NCBI GenBank assembly: GCA_965197575.1
Contig: OZ240214.1
Location: 4,774,001-4,838,000, forward strand
Direction of reading: 5' to 3'
Origin: VXOI01 sp965197575
Lineage (GTDB): Bacteria; Chloroflexota; Dehalococcoidia; Lucifugimonadales; UBA3495
Length of the DNA stretch: 64,000 nucleotides
Shown here piece after piece: positions 34,394 to 43,589 of the stretch; the first letter of the stretch is position 1; each line of letters opens with the position of its first letter. The translations under genes and the position numbers were made by a program. The notes below the pieces were generated by a model. That model worked only from the letters and a program-made list of their open reading frames with translations. It was not told where the DNA came from and did not search any database.

Positions 34394-37300
34394 TCAGCGC
34401 CAGTCGTGGGCACCGGGCATGGGGACTCGGGGGTCTATGGCCCGGATGTCAGAGACGACCAGGCTGGTGGTGCCGTCCCAGCGGGATACGGCGCCACGGG
34501 CCAGGATGACCTGGCTCTGCAACTGGCGCCGGCTGCGGAAGAAGACCTGGGGCCATAAGATGAGCTGCACGTCGCCCTCCTCGTCCTCGATGGTCACGAA
34601 CACCGTGCCTTCCTGGCCCTTGGGGTGCTGGCGGGCGATGGGCCAGCCGGCCACCAGCGCCCCGGCGCCTTCCTCCAGCCCGTACACCGCCGTGGTGGGC
34701 AGCACATGACGGCCCAGGCTGGGCCGCACGAACTCCATCAGGTGGCCTTGCGGGTAGATGCCCATGACCTCGTACTCCCCCGCCATCTTTTCGTAGCCGG
34801 TGAAGTCGGGCAGTTCGGGGGCGTCGCCCTCCGGGGACAGGGGCAGCGCAGCCTGGCCGTTGCGGCCGGGGCGGGTGGCCAGCCCTGCATCCCACAGAGC
34901 CGACCGGCGGTTGGGGGCGACGCCGTCGAAGGCCCCGGCCTTCACCAGCGAGAGCACGGCCTGGGGCTTCAGCCCGGTGCGGCGCACCAGGTCGCTGGCC
35001 CCGGCGTAGGGGCCGCATCGCTCCCGCTCAGCCACTATCTGACGGGCCGACTCCGGCCCCACGTCGCGGATGAACTGGAGTCCCAGCAGCACCGAGCCGC
35101 CCTCCCGGCCCTGGTTGACCGGGATGCACCGCTCCGCGCTGCGGTTGACGCAGGGATTGAGGAAAGGCACCCCGAAACGGCGGGCGTCCTGCTTCAGGGT
35201 CTCCATGGGGTAGAAACCCATGGGCTGGTTGTTAATCAGGCCGACGAAGAACTCCACCGGGTGGTAGCGCTTCAGCCACGCGGCCTGGTAGGCGGTGACG
35301 GCGAAGGCGTGGGAGTGGGATTCGGGGAACATATAGTGGCCGTTCAGCTTGGCGAATATCCGGCGGGCGGCGTCTTCAGGCACGCCGTTGCGCTGCGCTC
35401 CCTCCAAGAACCGCTGCCAGTGGCCTTCGATCAGGTGCGCGTTGTTGGGGCGGGCGAAGGCCCGGCGCAGCTCATCGGCCTGGGCGGCGGTGAAGCCCGC
35501 CACGTCCATCACCAGTTGCACCACCTGTTCCTGCCAGACGATGATGCCGTAGCCCCGCTCCAGGGCGCGCTGCTCCAGCGGGTGGTCGTAGTCCCACGGG
35601 GCGCCGTGGCGGTAGCGCTCCACGAACTGGGAGACGGCGCTGCCCTGCACCCCGACGCCAGGGCGGATGAGGGCAACCTGGTAGGCCAAATCCAGCAGGT
35701 TGCGGGAGTTGAGCCGCTGGCCCATCTTGAGCTGGGCCGGCGACTGGAGCAGGAAGACTCCCTTGGCCTTTCCCCGGTTAATCAGGTCGTAGACTTCCGG
35801 GTCTTTGGGGTCTATGCGCGAGAGGTCGGGGCGCTGGCCCTCTCGCTCTTCGATGAGGTCCAGGGCCTCGTCCAACTGGTCCAGCACCGGCAGGGAGAGC
35901 AGGTCAATCTTGGCGAAACCGGCGTCGGCCACGCTGTCCTTGTTCCAGTCCATGATGTAGCGGCCCTCCATGGCCCCTGCCCTGGTCGGCACCATCTCCG
36001 GGATGGGGGAACTGCTGAGCACCAAGCCGCCCACGTGCTGGCCCAGCGACCGGGGCGCGTGCATCAGCTGGGGGGCCAGCTCTATCAGGTCGCGCCATCC
36101 GGGGGCGCCCACCCGGTCGCAGAAGGCGGGAAGTTCCCGCATCTCGAACTCCAGCGCGGCGGCGTCATGGGAGTGCAGTTGCCTGGACAGCAGGGACAGC
36201 TCCTCCTTTGGCAGCCCCAGGGCCTTGCCGAGGTCCTGGATGATGCCCTTGACGCTGTAGGTGGAAACTGCCCCGGCCAGCACGGCGAACTCCGGCCCGA
36301 AGCGTCGGTGCACCCGCTGGATGAGCTCGTCGCGCAGTTGCCGGGGAAAGTCCAGGTCTATGTCGGGCAACAGGCTGGTGTCTTCGGATATGAAGCGCTC
36401 CAGCGTCAGGTCCCACTCCAGGGGGTCGACGTGGCTGATGCCGATGAGGTAGCCCACCAGCAGGGCCACCGAGGAGCCGCGCCCCCGGCCCGGCGGCCGC
36501 TCCTCCAGGGGCGTTTCGGGTTGGGTCAGCCCCTTCTCCTCCATGATTTTCTGGGCCAGCAGGACAATCTCGCGGTAGAGCAGCAAGAAGCCGGCCAGGT
36601 TGTGCAGCTCTATCAGCCGGAACTCCTCCCGCAGCCGCTCCGCCACCTTCCGCGGCACCGAGCCGTAGCGCCGGGTAGCGGCTTCGTAGCAGAGCTGTTG
36701 CAGGTAGCTGTCCGGCGTGTAGCCCTCCGGCACGTCGGCGTCGGGCAGGGCGTAGCCCAGGTCGGCGCTGAGGTCGAACTCGCACATCTCCGCGATGCGC
36801 CGGGTGTTGGCGATAGCTTCGGGGCAGTGGCGAAAGAGCTGCTCTATCTCTGCGGGCGGCTTCAGGAAGAGATGATGATTGGGGCGGATGAAGCGCAGGG
36901 CCTGGTCGATGGTGGTGTTGTGGCTGGCGGCCACCAGCGCGTGTTGCAGCCGGTAGCGTTCCGGCGCGTGGTAGTGGACATCGTTGGTCGCCACGACGGG
37001 CGCGCCAACCTCGCGGGCCAGAACGGTCAGGTCGCGGTTGCGCCGGGTGTCCCCGTTCAGGAAGTTCTGTTGAAGCTCCACGAACACCGAGTCTGTGCCG
37101 AACCATTCCCGGTAGTCGTCCAATAGCCGCTTGGCGTCGGCGATCCTGCCCTCCGCCTTTAGCTTGGAGAGCGGCCCGTCCCGCCCGCCGGTGAGCAGCG
37201 CCAGTCCCTCGGCGTGTTCGGGAAGAAAGCGGGGATCGAGGCGAGGGTTGCGCCGGTCGGCGGCGTTGGCCAGGGAGAAGAGGCGGGAGAGGTTGCCGTA

Positions 37301-37555
37301 GCCCTCCCGCGTCCGGGCGAGCAGGGTCAGCCGGGAGCCGCCGGTCAGGGTCAGCTCGCCGCCGGTGACGGGCTTGAGGCCGAGGCCGTTGGCCTGCCGG
37401 GCGAAGTCCAGAGCGCCGCAGAGGTTGGTGTCGGTCAGGGCCAGGCAGTCGCAGCCGTACTCCACGGCCTGGGCCAGCAGCTCGTGAGTGTGAGAAGCGC
37501 CCAGGCCGAAGGAGTAGAAGCTCTTGGCGTGAAGCTCGACGTATCCGCCATACAT
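34394..37555 (-). CDS. dnaE2: Error-prone DNA polymerase III alpha subunit DnaE2
   Basis: A 1,053-residue protein. The PHP domain comes first (MYGGYVELHAKSFYSFGLGA, LALTDTNLCGALDFARQANG). The palm has GRGRGSSVALLVGYLIGISH and the catalytic DTSLLPDIDLDFPRQLRDEL with PDIDLDFP. The YGIIVWQEQVVQLVMDVAGF and GYEKMAGEYEVMGIYPQGHL segments mark the finger and C-terminal parts, and an OB-fold ends the protein. The length and lack of a beta-clamp-rich tail fit DnaE2 (ImuC), which performs translesion synthesis with ImuB. It starts 15 bases after imuB. The first metal-binding His of the PHP domain (normally HxH) reads ELHAKS. Confidence 0.93.
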   Translation of the reverse strand: MYGGYVELHAKSFYSFGLGASHTHELLAQAVEYGCDCLALTDTNLCGALDFARQANGLGLKPVTGGELTLTGGSRLTLLARTREGYGNLSRLFSLANAADRRNPRLDPRFLPEHAEGLALLTGGRDGPLSKLKAEGRIADAKRLLDDYREWFGTDSVFVELQQNFLNGDTRRNRDLTVLAREVGAPVVATNDVHYHAPERYRLQHALVAASHNTTIDQALRFIRPNHHLFLKPPAEIEQLFRHCPEAIANTRRIAEMCEFDLSADLGYALPDADVPEGYTPDSYLQQLCYEAATRRYGSVPRKVAERLREEFRLIELHNLAGFLLLYREIVLLAQKIMEEKGLTQPETPLEERPPGRGRGSSVALLVGYLIGISHVDPLEWDLTLERFISEDTSLLPDIDLDFPRQLRDELIQRVHRRFGPEFAVLAGAVSTYSVKGIIQDLGKALGLPKEELSLLSRQLHSHDAAALEFEMRELPAFCDRVGAPGWRDLIELAPQLMHAPRSLGQHVGGLVLSSSPIPEMVPTRAGAMEGRYIMDWNKDSVADAGFAKIDLLSLPVLDQLDEALDLIEEREGQRPDLSRIDPKDPEVYDLINRGKAKGVFLLQSPAQLKMGQRLNSRNLLDLAYQVALIRPGVGVQGSAVSQFVERYRHGAPWDYDHPLEQRALERGYGIIVWQEQVVQLVMDVAGFTAAQADELRRAFARPNNAHLIEGHWQRFLEGAQRNGVPEDAARRIFAKLNGHYMFPESHSHAFAVTAYQAAWLKRYHPVEFFVGLINNQPMGFYPMETLKQDARRFGVPFLNPCVNRSAERCIPVNQGREGGSVLLGLQFIRDVGPESARQIVAERERCGPYAGASDLVRRTGLKPQAVLSLVKAGAFDGVAPNRRSALWDAGLATRPGRNGQAALPLSPEGDAPELPDFTGYEKMAGEYEVMGIYPQGHLMEFVRPSLGRHVLPTTAVYGLEEGAGALVAGWPIARQHPKGQEGTVFVTIEDEEGDVQLILWPQVFFRSRRQLQSQVILARGAVSRWDGTTSLVVSDIRAIDPRVPMPGAHDWR

Positions 37556-37570
37556 CAGGGTTTCCCGACG

Positions 37571-39148
37571 CTAATGCCCCTGCTGGTACCAGCAGTCATC
37601 ATGCTGGTCCCGGAACAGGGTGACCTGTCCCCCATCCTCTCGCTCCACCCGGTAATAGGTCCTGGTCAAAGGTTTGGGCAGCCACCACAGGTCGAAAGTC
37701 CACGAGTCCTCGATTCGGGCCACCCGCCGCCACTCTCCCGAATCTGCTTCGCTCAAATGCCATCCACCCCTCTGCCGCCCTGTTGCCGGCGACCTGGCTC
37801 CGCCTCCGGGTTGCCTGATGGCCTTGGGCAGGTGGTTCTCGTCCTCCTGAACTGCAATTTGCTCCGGGACCAGCAGGGGGCGGATGCTGCCGCTCAGGGG
37901 GTCCAGCGACGTCTGCACGGCCCGCATCTCCGGCGCCGGATGCCAAGGGGCGACTTCGACCACCCGGTGGAGAGCCGGATTGCCCGCCGCCCGCGCCTGC
38001 AATCGCCGCTCCACCTCCACCAGCCGGCTCCGCCGGTAGTCCCGAACGTCGGGCAGCAGGCCCAACTGCGCCCCCGACTCCCCGGTGAAGCCGGACAGGG
38101 TCAGGGTCAGGCCGTCTATGGGAACTTCGGGCGGTTCCGCCTCCAGCCTGCTGCGGACGATGAAGGACGCCCTCTCCCATCGCCCGGCGCCCTCTTGGAA
38201 GTTGACCGTCTTCTCCCAGGGCGCGGCCCCGAACACCGGGCATTCCAGGGCGGCCTGCCGGGCGAACCGGCCCCGCATGACGGGACGGGCGTAGGCGCGT
38301 TGGAGCAGGGAGTCCACGGCCACCAGCAACATTTCCAAGGATGTTGAGGAAAAGGGCAGCGAGGTATGCTCCGTCACCGTTTCCTGGTGCTTGAGGGGTA
38401 TCAGGGGCCGGTCGTCGCGCCCGTTGGCGAGGTTCCAGATCCATCCGCCCTCCGGCCCGAACTGGTCAATCATCCGGGCCTGGTCCATGGTGGCCACCTG
38501 GCCCAGGGTATGCAGCCCGAACCGGCGCAGGGCGGATATAATCTCGCCGGGCACCGGAAGCAGACTCACGGAGCGGGATGACAGGAAGGCCGCGGGATCC
38601 TCCGACGCCTTGACGGCCCTCAGCGGGTCGCTGCTGCGGGCGGCCACCAGTGCCGGGAACTTGCCCTCGCCGATGCCGGCGCGCGGGAGCAGGGTCCGGG
38701 GTACGGCGTTCAGCAGGGCGCAGACCAGTCGCTCCTCTCCACCGTACATGGTTTCCAAGCCCTCCGTTGCGACGTAGGCGATGCCCAGCCCGGCATCCTC
38801 CACCCGGTCGCCAATACCTTGCAGGGCGCCGAGGACCTGCCGGAACACCCGGCGGTAGTGGGGTTCGTCCGTTTCCAGAACGACGGCCCCGGCCTGGCGC
38901 GACAGGGCCTGCTCCAGCGGCATCCCTGCCGATACCGCCACGGCCACCGGAAAGTGGTCAACCACCACCTTCCCGGATTTTCGTCCGCTCCGCGCAAAGG
39001 CTGTCCGCTCCGCTGTCGCCCCGTTCCCGGCGGCTCCGCTCCGTTCCCGGCGGCCGACAATCAGGGCAGGCTGGTCTTTCAGCTGGGGCCGGCGCTGCAT
39101 TTCGGCCTTGGCCCGCAGGTGGGTGATGAGCACACAGGCGACCTTCAA
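37571..39148 (-). CDS. imuB: ImuB, inactive Y-family polymerase-like protein
   Basis: A 525-residue protein with TTG start and GGAGG five bases upstream. The Y-family fold is recognisable: MKVACVLITHLRAKAEMQRR, MPLEQALSRQAGAVVLETDE, FGLHTLGQVATMDQARMIDQ. The catalytic acids are missing (the N-terminal FxxxDxF Asp is absent, and the SxDE motif is replaced by GIAYVATEGLETMY). The C-terminal region is the little-finger and ImuB-specific part, ending TYYRVEREDGGQVTLFRDQH. ImuB bridges DnaE2 to the sliding clamp in SOS mutagenesis. No imuA/imuA-prime (RecA-like) gene is present here, and the operon is imuB-dnaE2 only. Confidence 0.85.
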   Translation of the reverse strand: MKVACVLITHLRAKAEMQRRPQLKDQPALIVGRRERSGAAGNGATAERTAFARSGRKSGKVVVDHFPVAVAVSAGMPLEQALSRQAGAVVLETDEPHYRRVFRQVLGALQGIGDRVEDAGLGIAYVATEGLETMYGGEERLVCALLNAVPRTLLPRAGIGEGKFPALVAARSSDPLRAVKASEDPAAFLSSRSVSLLPVPGEIISALRRFGLHTLGQVATMDQARMIDQFGPEGGWIWNLANGRDDRPLIPLKHQETVTEHTSLPFSSTSLEMLLVAVDSLLQRAYARPVMRGRFARQAALECPVFGAAPWEKTVNFQEGAGRWERASFIVRSRLEAEPPEVPIDGLTLTLSGFTGESGAQLGLLPDVRDYRRSRLVEVERRLQARAAGNPALHRVVEVAPWHPAPEMRAVQTSLDPLSGSIRPLLVPEQIAVQEDENHLPKAIRQPGGGARSPATGRQRGGWHLSEADSGEWRRVARIEDSWTFDLWWLPKPLTRTYYRVEREDGGQVTLFRDQHDDCWYQQGH

Positions 39149-39194
39149 GGCGCCTCCGGGTCGGGAAAGTCCGGCTGAACCGGCAACGCCGGAT

Positions 39195-39221
39195 ATTATA
39201 GAACATTTGTTTTCCTGTCAA
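39195..39221 (-). promoter_or_regulatory. Probable SOS (LexA-controlled) promoter of imuB-dnaE2
   Basis: On the minus strand TTGACA (39221-39216) is followed 15 bases later by a perfect TATAAT, or 17 bases later by TAATAT. Between them lies GAAAACAAATGTTC, whose reverse GAACATTTGTTTTC is a one-mismatch version of the Gram-positive-type LexA box GAAC-N4-GTTC. LexA bound here would block RNA polymerase. The box is about 50 bp before the imuB start. Confidence 0.65.
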
Positions 39222-39400
39222 CACGGCAATGGGGACATCGAGGCGGACGCCAAGACGATTGCAAAGTTGGCGAGGGAGGTTTGAAAGGGCAGGTAGTGAG
39301 AGACGGGAGGGCGCGGATATGGCGGCGGCGGAATCTCTGTTCAAGTGCTTGGAACAGGTGCCGGATCCCGGAAGGGCCAGAGGGGTCAGACATCCTCTGG

Positions 39401-39577
39401 CTACTTGAACAAAGGGGGTTGTGCTGAAGGCTTCGCCGGTCCCGGGCGTGGGCCTTTCTTCCACTGGCCGTGGAAGTGCGGCATGAGGGCCTTGGCCATG
39501 ATGCGGTCGGCGCAGCTCCGGCAGTAGGCGCCAGCGTCCGCGGTGCGGCCGCAGTGCCGGCATTCTCGCTCTCCCAT
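39401..39577 (-). CDS. Small zinc-ribbon protein (58 residues)
   Basis: Reads MGERECRHCGRTADAGAYCR...SCADRIMAKALM...PPLFK. Two Cys pairs, CRHC and CRSC, form one zinc site. GGAGGAGG lies seven bases upstream of the ATG, which supports translation. The C-terminus is Lys/Pro-rich. It is upstream of, and on the same strand as, imuB but separated by the SOS promoter, so it is probably a separate unit. Function unknown. Confidence 0.55.
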   Translation of the reverse strand: MGERECRHCGRTADAGAYCRSCADRIMAKALMPHFHGQWKKGPRPGPAKPSAQPPLFK

Positions 39578-39793
39578 CCCCGATACCTCCTCCCGGGGTT
39601 TCTGGGTTCACGATACCTTTTACGCCACCCCCCCACAAGGCGCAACTGTCACCAATTCCGCCAGTGGCGGAATACGGGCGTTTTGCGACACCATCGATGG
39701 ATCTCTCAAAACCGGTCCTCTGGAGTCGGGATTGTCCCGGTGGTTGTGCCTTATCCTCTCTCGGTGAATCACCGGTACATCACTGAGAGAGTC

Positions 39794-40272
39794 ATGATGG
39801 TTCAGCGATTAAGCAAGCTCGAGGCTGCGAGAGTTCTGCAGGTGCATCACTCCACCATCGACCGGATGATACAGCGGGGCGAACTAGATGTTGAACGGGA
39901 AGGGGGTGGGAGGAAAAGCAAGGTGTGGGTACTGGTGGATGATCCACCAGGCGATACACCAAAGAGTTCATCAAATACTCAGGCTGCTTCATCAAACGGT
40001 TCATCGCCTGCTGCAGTTGGTCAACCAGGTGAGGTAGGGCGGAAGTTGACGTTGCGACACTGAGGGAGCGGGTCAAGAATCTTGAAGAGCTGGTTGAGTA
40101 TTAGCGACAGCAGCTTACGGATGCCGACTGGCGCTATCAGCAACTCTTGGAGCAACTCGCCTCCAGTCAGCGGATCTCCGAGAACCTGAGCCGGCCACTG
40201 CCCGCAGCGGAATCCACCGGTGAATCAGTCCAACACCGGCGATGGTGGCCCTTTCGGAAGGTCCAGAATTGA
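39794..40272 (+). pseudogene. HTH DNA-binding protein with coiled-coil tail, frameshifted
   Basis: The N-terminus reads MMVQRLSKLEAARVLQVHHS and STIDRMIQRGELDVEREGGG, a MerR/excisionase-like helix-turn-helix that selects one recognition helix. After a frameshift near 40055 the frame continues with LRERVKNLEELVEY, a TAG at 40099-40101, and RQQLTDADWRYQQLLEQLAS to WWPFRKVQN and a stop. The original protein was about 160 residues, resembling DNA-binding proteins of mobile elements. An IS21 end begins 14 bases downstream. Confidence 0.65.
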
Positions 40273-40285
40273 TATGGGGTGACTC

Positions 40286-40880
40286 TGTCAATGGCGCCGA
40301 GAATGTGGGCCACTGGGGCGGCGGAATCGTGTACCACCGACGTGACGACTGACGTCAGTAAATCAGGCAGAGTGGCGACGTTAGGAGTAGGAAGGGACGG
40401 CGTTGACGGTGCGGCCTATTCCTCGTCAGGCTCGTCCGGGGCTTGAGCTGCAGCGTTCTCCCGGCTGCGCTGGAGGCGGTAGCTCTCGCCGTTCATCTCC
40501 AGGATGTGGACGTGGTGGGTGAGGCGGTCCAGCAGGGCTCCGGTCAGCCGCTCCGAGCCGAAGACCTCGGTCCACTCGTCGAAGGGCAGGTTGGCGGTGA
40601 CCAGGATGGAGCCCCGCTCGTAGCGCTGGCTGAAGACCTCGAAGAGCAGTTCCGCCCCGGTGCGTGACAGGGGTACAAAGCCCAACTCGTCTATGATCAG
40701 CAAATTCAGTCGGGACAGTTGTCGCTGCAGATTCAGCCTCCGCCTCTCGTCTCTGGCCTCCATGATCTCGTGGGCCAGGGCGGCGGCCGTAGTGAAATCC
40801 ACGGACATCCCCCGCTGGCAGGCGGCCAGGCCCAGTCCCAGGGCGAGGTGGGTCTTGCCGGTGCCGGTGCCCTCAGGCCG
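40286..40880 (-). pseudogene. istB: IS21 copy B remnant: right end and IstB C-terminal part
   Basis: The end TGTCAATGGCGCCGAGAA equals the right end of copy A. The istB frame (40416-40880) begins at GTGTGKTHLALGLGLAACQR, the Walker A motif, and runs to HVHILEMNGESYRLQRS. The N-terminal third is missing and unrelated sequence is fused in front. It shares about 90 percent of residues with the IstB at 24885. Confidence 0.75.
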
Positions 40881-40951
40881 TTTCGCCCAGCCCGGCTCAG
40901 TCTTCGCCCATTCTGACAAATACCGCCGCCGGACGGCATGAGGAGACTGCC

Positions 40952-41713
40952 ATGACCCGCGCAACCGATATCACGCCCCTGCTCAAACGGCTCCACTGGG
41001 GCCCATGGCCGCCACCCTGCCCGAGCGCATCGCCCTGGCCCGCAGGGAGCAGCTGGACTACGCCTCCTTCCTGGAAATCATCCTCAGCGACGAGGTCAAC
41101 CGCCGGCCCACCGGCGCATCGAACTGCGGCTGCACAATGCCGGCTTCGAGGAGACCTGCCGCCTGGAGGACTTCGACTGGTCGGCGTCAATTACGCTCGA
41201 CCGGCGCCTGCTGGACGCCGTCTTCTCCCTGGAGTACCTGGACAAGCACGAACACGTGCTGCTGGTGGGCCCGGCGGGAGTCGGCAAGAGCTTCCTGGCC
41301 TAGGCCCTGGCTATGCCGCCGTCCGCGCCGGACACACCGTCCGTTTCATTCATGCCGACGGCTTCTTCCGGGCCCAGGACCGGGTGGACAACTCCCTGGA
41401 CCGCGCCTTCCGGTCCTTCCTGACGCCCGACCTGCTCATCCTGGACGACCTGGGACTGCACCGGCTCACCCCCCAGCAGTCGGCCGACCTCTACGAGCTG
41501 ATCCTGAACCGGCACCGGGCCTCCAGCTTCATCATCACCAGCAACCGGGCCGTGGACGAGTGGCTGAGCCTATTCGACGACCCCATCCTGGGCAACAGCG
41601 CCCGGGACCGCCTCGCCAATGCCAGCTACCAGATCGTCATCGAGGGGTCCAGCTATCGGGAAAGGCTGTCGCCCCACCAGGCACTTAGGAATGCCCAGCA
41701 AGGAGGTAATTGA
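40952..41713 (+). pseudogene. Second IstB-like ATPase, frameshifted
   Basis: The fragments read ERIALARREQLDYASFLEII, then (next frames) LHNAGFEETCRLEDFDW, EHVLLVGPAGVGKSFLA (Walker A) interrupted by TAG near 41301, LTPDLLILDDLGLHRLTPQQ (Walker B), FIITSNRAVDEWLSLFDDP and RLANASYQIVIEGSSYRERL. This is an IstB subgroup different from copies A and B. At least three disabling changes are present, so it is a relic of another IS21-type element. Confidence 0.72.
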
Positions 41714-41842
41714 CCGGCTAACCGAGACCTGATGTTACTCAAACCACCACGCCTCCAGGGTGGACTGATGTTCGTGAAAATGCTGGCTAATCACCCTGAA
41801 AATTGACATTTAGCGCCGCCGTTTACACGCTGCAGGTATCCA

Positions 41843-42133
41843 GTGCCGGGGGACGACGCCCAAGGCGTCCTTGCCGGACACACCACCTGGTTCTTCGTGA
41901 CAAATTGGTACACAATCCCGGTGAGGGTGGCCGGAACCAGGTGGGCCATCGAGGGATGTTCTGAGGAGGCCAAAGGAGAGGCGGGGCTGGACCAGTACGA
42001 GCTGCGGCGGTGGGACGGCTGGTACCGGCACATCACCTTGGCCATCCTGACGCACGCCTGCTTGACGGTAATCAGACGTCAGGCGATGGGAGGGATAGGA
42101 GAAGGGGCCACTACGGTGCCGATGAAGAACTGA
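41843..42133 (+). pseudogene. IS701-family transposase, C-terminal fragment
   Basis: TTWFFVTNWYTIPVRVAG, TRWAIEGCSEEAKGEAGLDQ and YELRRWDGWYRHITLAILTH are the C-terminal blocks of IS701 transposases, including the catalytic Glu in the EEAKGEAGLD segment. The N-terminal two-thirds is missing. Confidence 0.7.
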
Positions 42134-42164
42134 TTCCCGCGACTGTACCGGAGGTGCGACGGCT

Positions 42165-42646
42165 GGGTACTGTATCAGTTTGAAATCGACGAATTTCTAA
42201 GCCAAAGTCTGCGCCAAAGCCGCCCCAGCAACCCACCTTCAGGGCGCTTGGCCCTCCGGGATCGGCGTGGACGTCGGAGGGTGTGCTCGCCCCGTACTTT
42301 GTCCTGGATTTCGTCATCCAGCATTTGCTGCCGATGAATAAGGCAATACCGGCTCCCCGGCACGGCATATTCCCTGCAACCGCGCCCAGTCCACTTTCCG
42401 AGAAACTGACACTTTATTGCATAGCTATTTGCCATTTGACCACCCCCAATTGCGAATCTGAAGCTTCACGTTCGCTTCTTGTACGCCATTGATAACAGGC
42501 GACTCAACCGGAGTTTCTGGATCACAATATCAGAACTGGAGCGAGTCTGTCTCTCCTAGAACCCGGCCACCTGGCCAAGTTTCCAGTAGGAAGGAAGGCC
42601 CCGGACGATCTCCGGGCCCTTCAAATTTCAAACTGATACAATACCG
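42165..42646. repeat. Inverted repeats bounding a small gene
   Basis: GGGTACTGTATCAGTTTGAA at 42165 and its reverse complement TTCAAACTGATACAATACCG near 42627 match in 20 of 22 positions. They bracket one gene and a terminator-like hairpin. No direct repeat was found outside. It resembles a short non-autonomous element with cargo. Confidence 0.55.
42175..42435 (-). CDS. Small Cys/His protein inside inverted repeats
   Basis: An 86-residue protein: MANSYAIKCQFLGKWTGRGC, REYAVPGSRYCLIHRQQM. The C...C...YC-x-x-H spacing looks like a small zinc knuckle (as in DUF5763-type C-xxxA-xxGxxxC-xxH). The C-terminus is Arg-rich. Its last codons run into the left inverted repeat. Function unknown. Confidence 0.5.
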   Translation of the reverse strand: MANSYAIKCQFLGKWTGRGCREYAVPGSRYCLIHRQQMLDDEIQDKVRGEHTLRRPRRSRRAKRPEGGLLGRLWRRLWLRNSSISN

Positions 42647-42827
42647 ACGGCTGCTAACCCGCTTGGTATGGACAGAAACCCAAGTGTCTGAATTCATCCT
42701 GTCCTGGTCGTGGTGGCGACGGCGCCACCAAGCCAGGGCTCTCCAGTGCCATCACAAACGCCGTCTTTCTAATCTGCGGCTGTAGTACCAGCGAAGCGGA
42801 AACGTCTGGTTCCCCCGCCCGCTGTTA
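42436..42827. other. Intergenic region with terminator-like hairpin
   Basis: AAGGCCCCGGA-CGATC-TCCGGGCCCTT at about 42593-42620 is a strong hairpin followed by a short T tract. The right inverted repeat at 42625-42646 comes next. No gene is seen in 42650-42827. Confidence 0.4.
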
Positions 42828-43229
42828 TCATCCTGTGCCGCGCCCCAGAACCAGGTCGCCCATGGTCACGATACCCAATGGGTTCCGGTCGCGGTCCACC
42901 ACCACGGCGCGGGAGATGTCGAACCGCACCAGCAGGCGCACCGCGTAGCGGGCCAGCATGTCAGGGGGCAATGTGACCACGGGCTTGGACATGATCTCGT
43001 AGACGTTGACCCGCTCCGGCGAGCGGTTCGGCCCGGTCACCTCGCGGGCGATGTCGGAGACGGATACCAGCCCCACCTCGTCCGTGTCATCACGCCGGTT
43101 GACGGCCAACGAATTGACGCCGTGCCGCCTCATCAGCTCCATCGCATCAGCCACGGTTGCCAGTCCGTCGATGCTGCGGAGTTCGTGGACCATAAGGTCT
43201 CCCACAGTCGCAAGCCTGCTCCGGCTCAT
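42828..43229 (-). CDS. CBS-domain pair protein
   Basis: A 133-residue protein with two CBS motifs: TVGDLMVHELRSIDGLATVA...MRRHGVNSLAVNR and EIMSKPVVTLPPDMLARYA...VVVDRDRNPLGIVTMGDLVL. CBS pairs bind adenine nucleotides and gate transporters. It overlaps the PII-like gene by four bases and is last in the DUF1538 operon, suggesting an energy-state sensor for the transporter. Confidence 0.85.
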   Translation of the reverse strand: MSRSRLATVGDLMVHELRSIDGLATVADAMELMRRHGVNSLAVNRRDDTDEVGLVSVSDIAREVTGPNRSPERVNVYEIMSKPVVTLPPDMLARYAVRLLVRFDISRAVVVDRDRNPLGIVTMGDLVLGRGTG

Positions 43230-43576
43230 AACTCACGCTCCAGCTCCTCCCGGATGACAGGCATTTGGGTGCCAAGGCCCACCGCGTCCTCGATATCAAC
43301 CTGGAATGCGATGCCCGCCCCGCGTTCCGTCTCAAATTTCCCCGCGTCCCGGATGCGCTCCAGGATGTCGCGGGCCTTGGTCTCGACCACCAGAAACATG
43401 ACGACATCGCGCCGGGACTCCAGACCCAGCCCGAAGAAGGTCTTCTCCGGACGCAGTCCCTCGCCCCGCACGCTGGTGATTACCGTAGCGCCGGTCGCGC
43501 CGCTGGACCGGGCGGCGTCGATCACGGCATCAGTCTTATCGTCGTCGACCAGGGCGATAATCAGTTTCAGCCTCAT
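43226..43576 (-). CDS. PII-family signalling protein
   Basis: A 116-residue protein: MRLKLIIALVDDDKTDAVID, then GATGATVITSVRGEGLRPEK (T-loop position) and AGKFETERGAGIAFQVDIED, the GKxxTxxG-like end of PII-like proteins. Conserved nitrogen-PII T-loop Tyr is absent, so this is the transporter-linked PII-like type. It is thirteen bases after the second DUF1538 gene. Confidence 0.82.
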   Translation of the reverse strand: MRLKLIIALVDDDKTDAVIDAARSSGATGATVITSVRGEGLRPEKTFFGLGLESRRDVVMFLVVETKARDILERIRDAGKFETERGAGIAFQVDIEDAVGLGTQMPVIREELEREL

Positions 43577-43589
43577 GGCTCAAGGCCTC

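Noticed and set aside
34625..37126. An 833-codon open frame on the plus strand
   Set aside because: It is the antisense shadow of dnaE2, created by GC-rich codon use; it has no recognisable protein features.
41990..42195. Link between TTTGAAATCGAC at 42180 and the TnpB-element end (TTTTGAAATCGACT)
   Set aside because: Only 12 bases are shared and the surrounding sequence differs; chance is likely.
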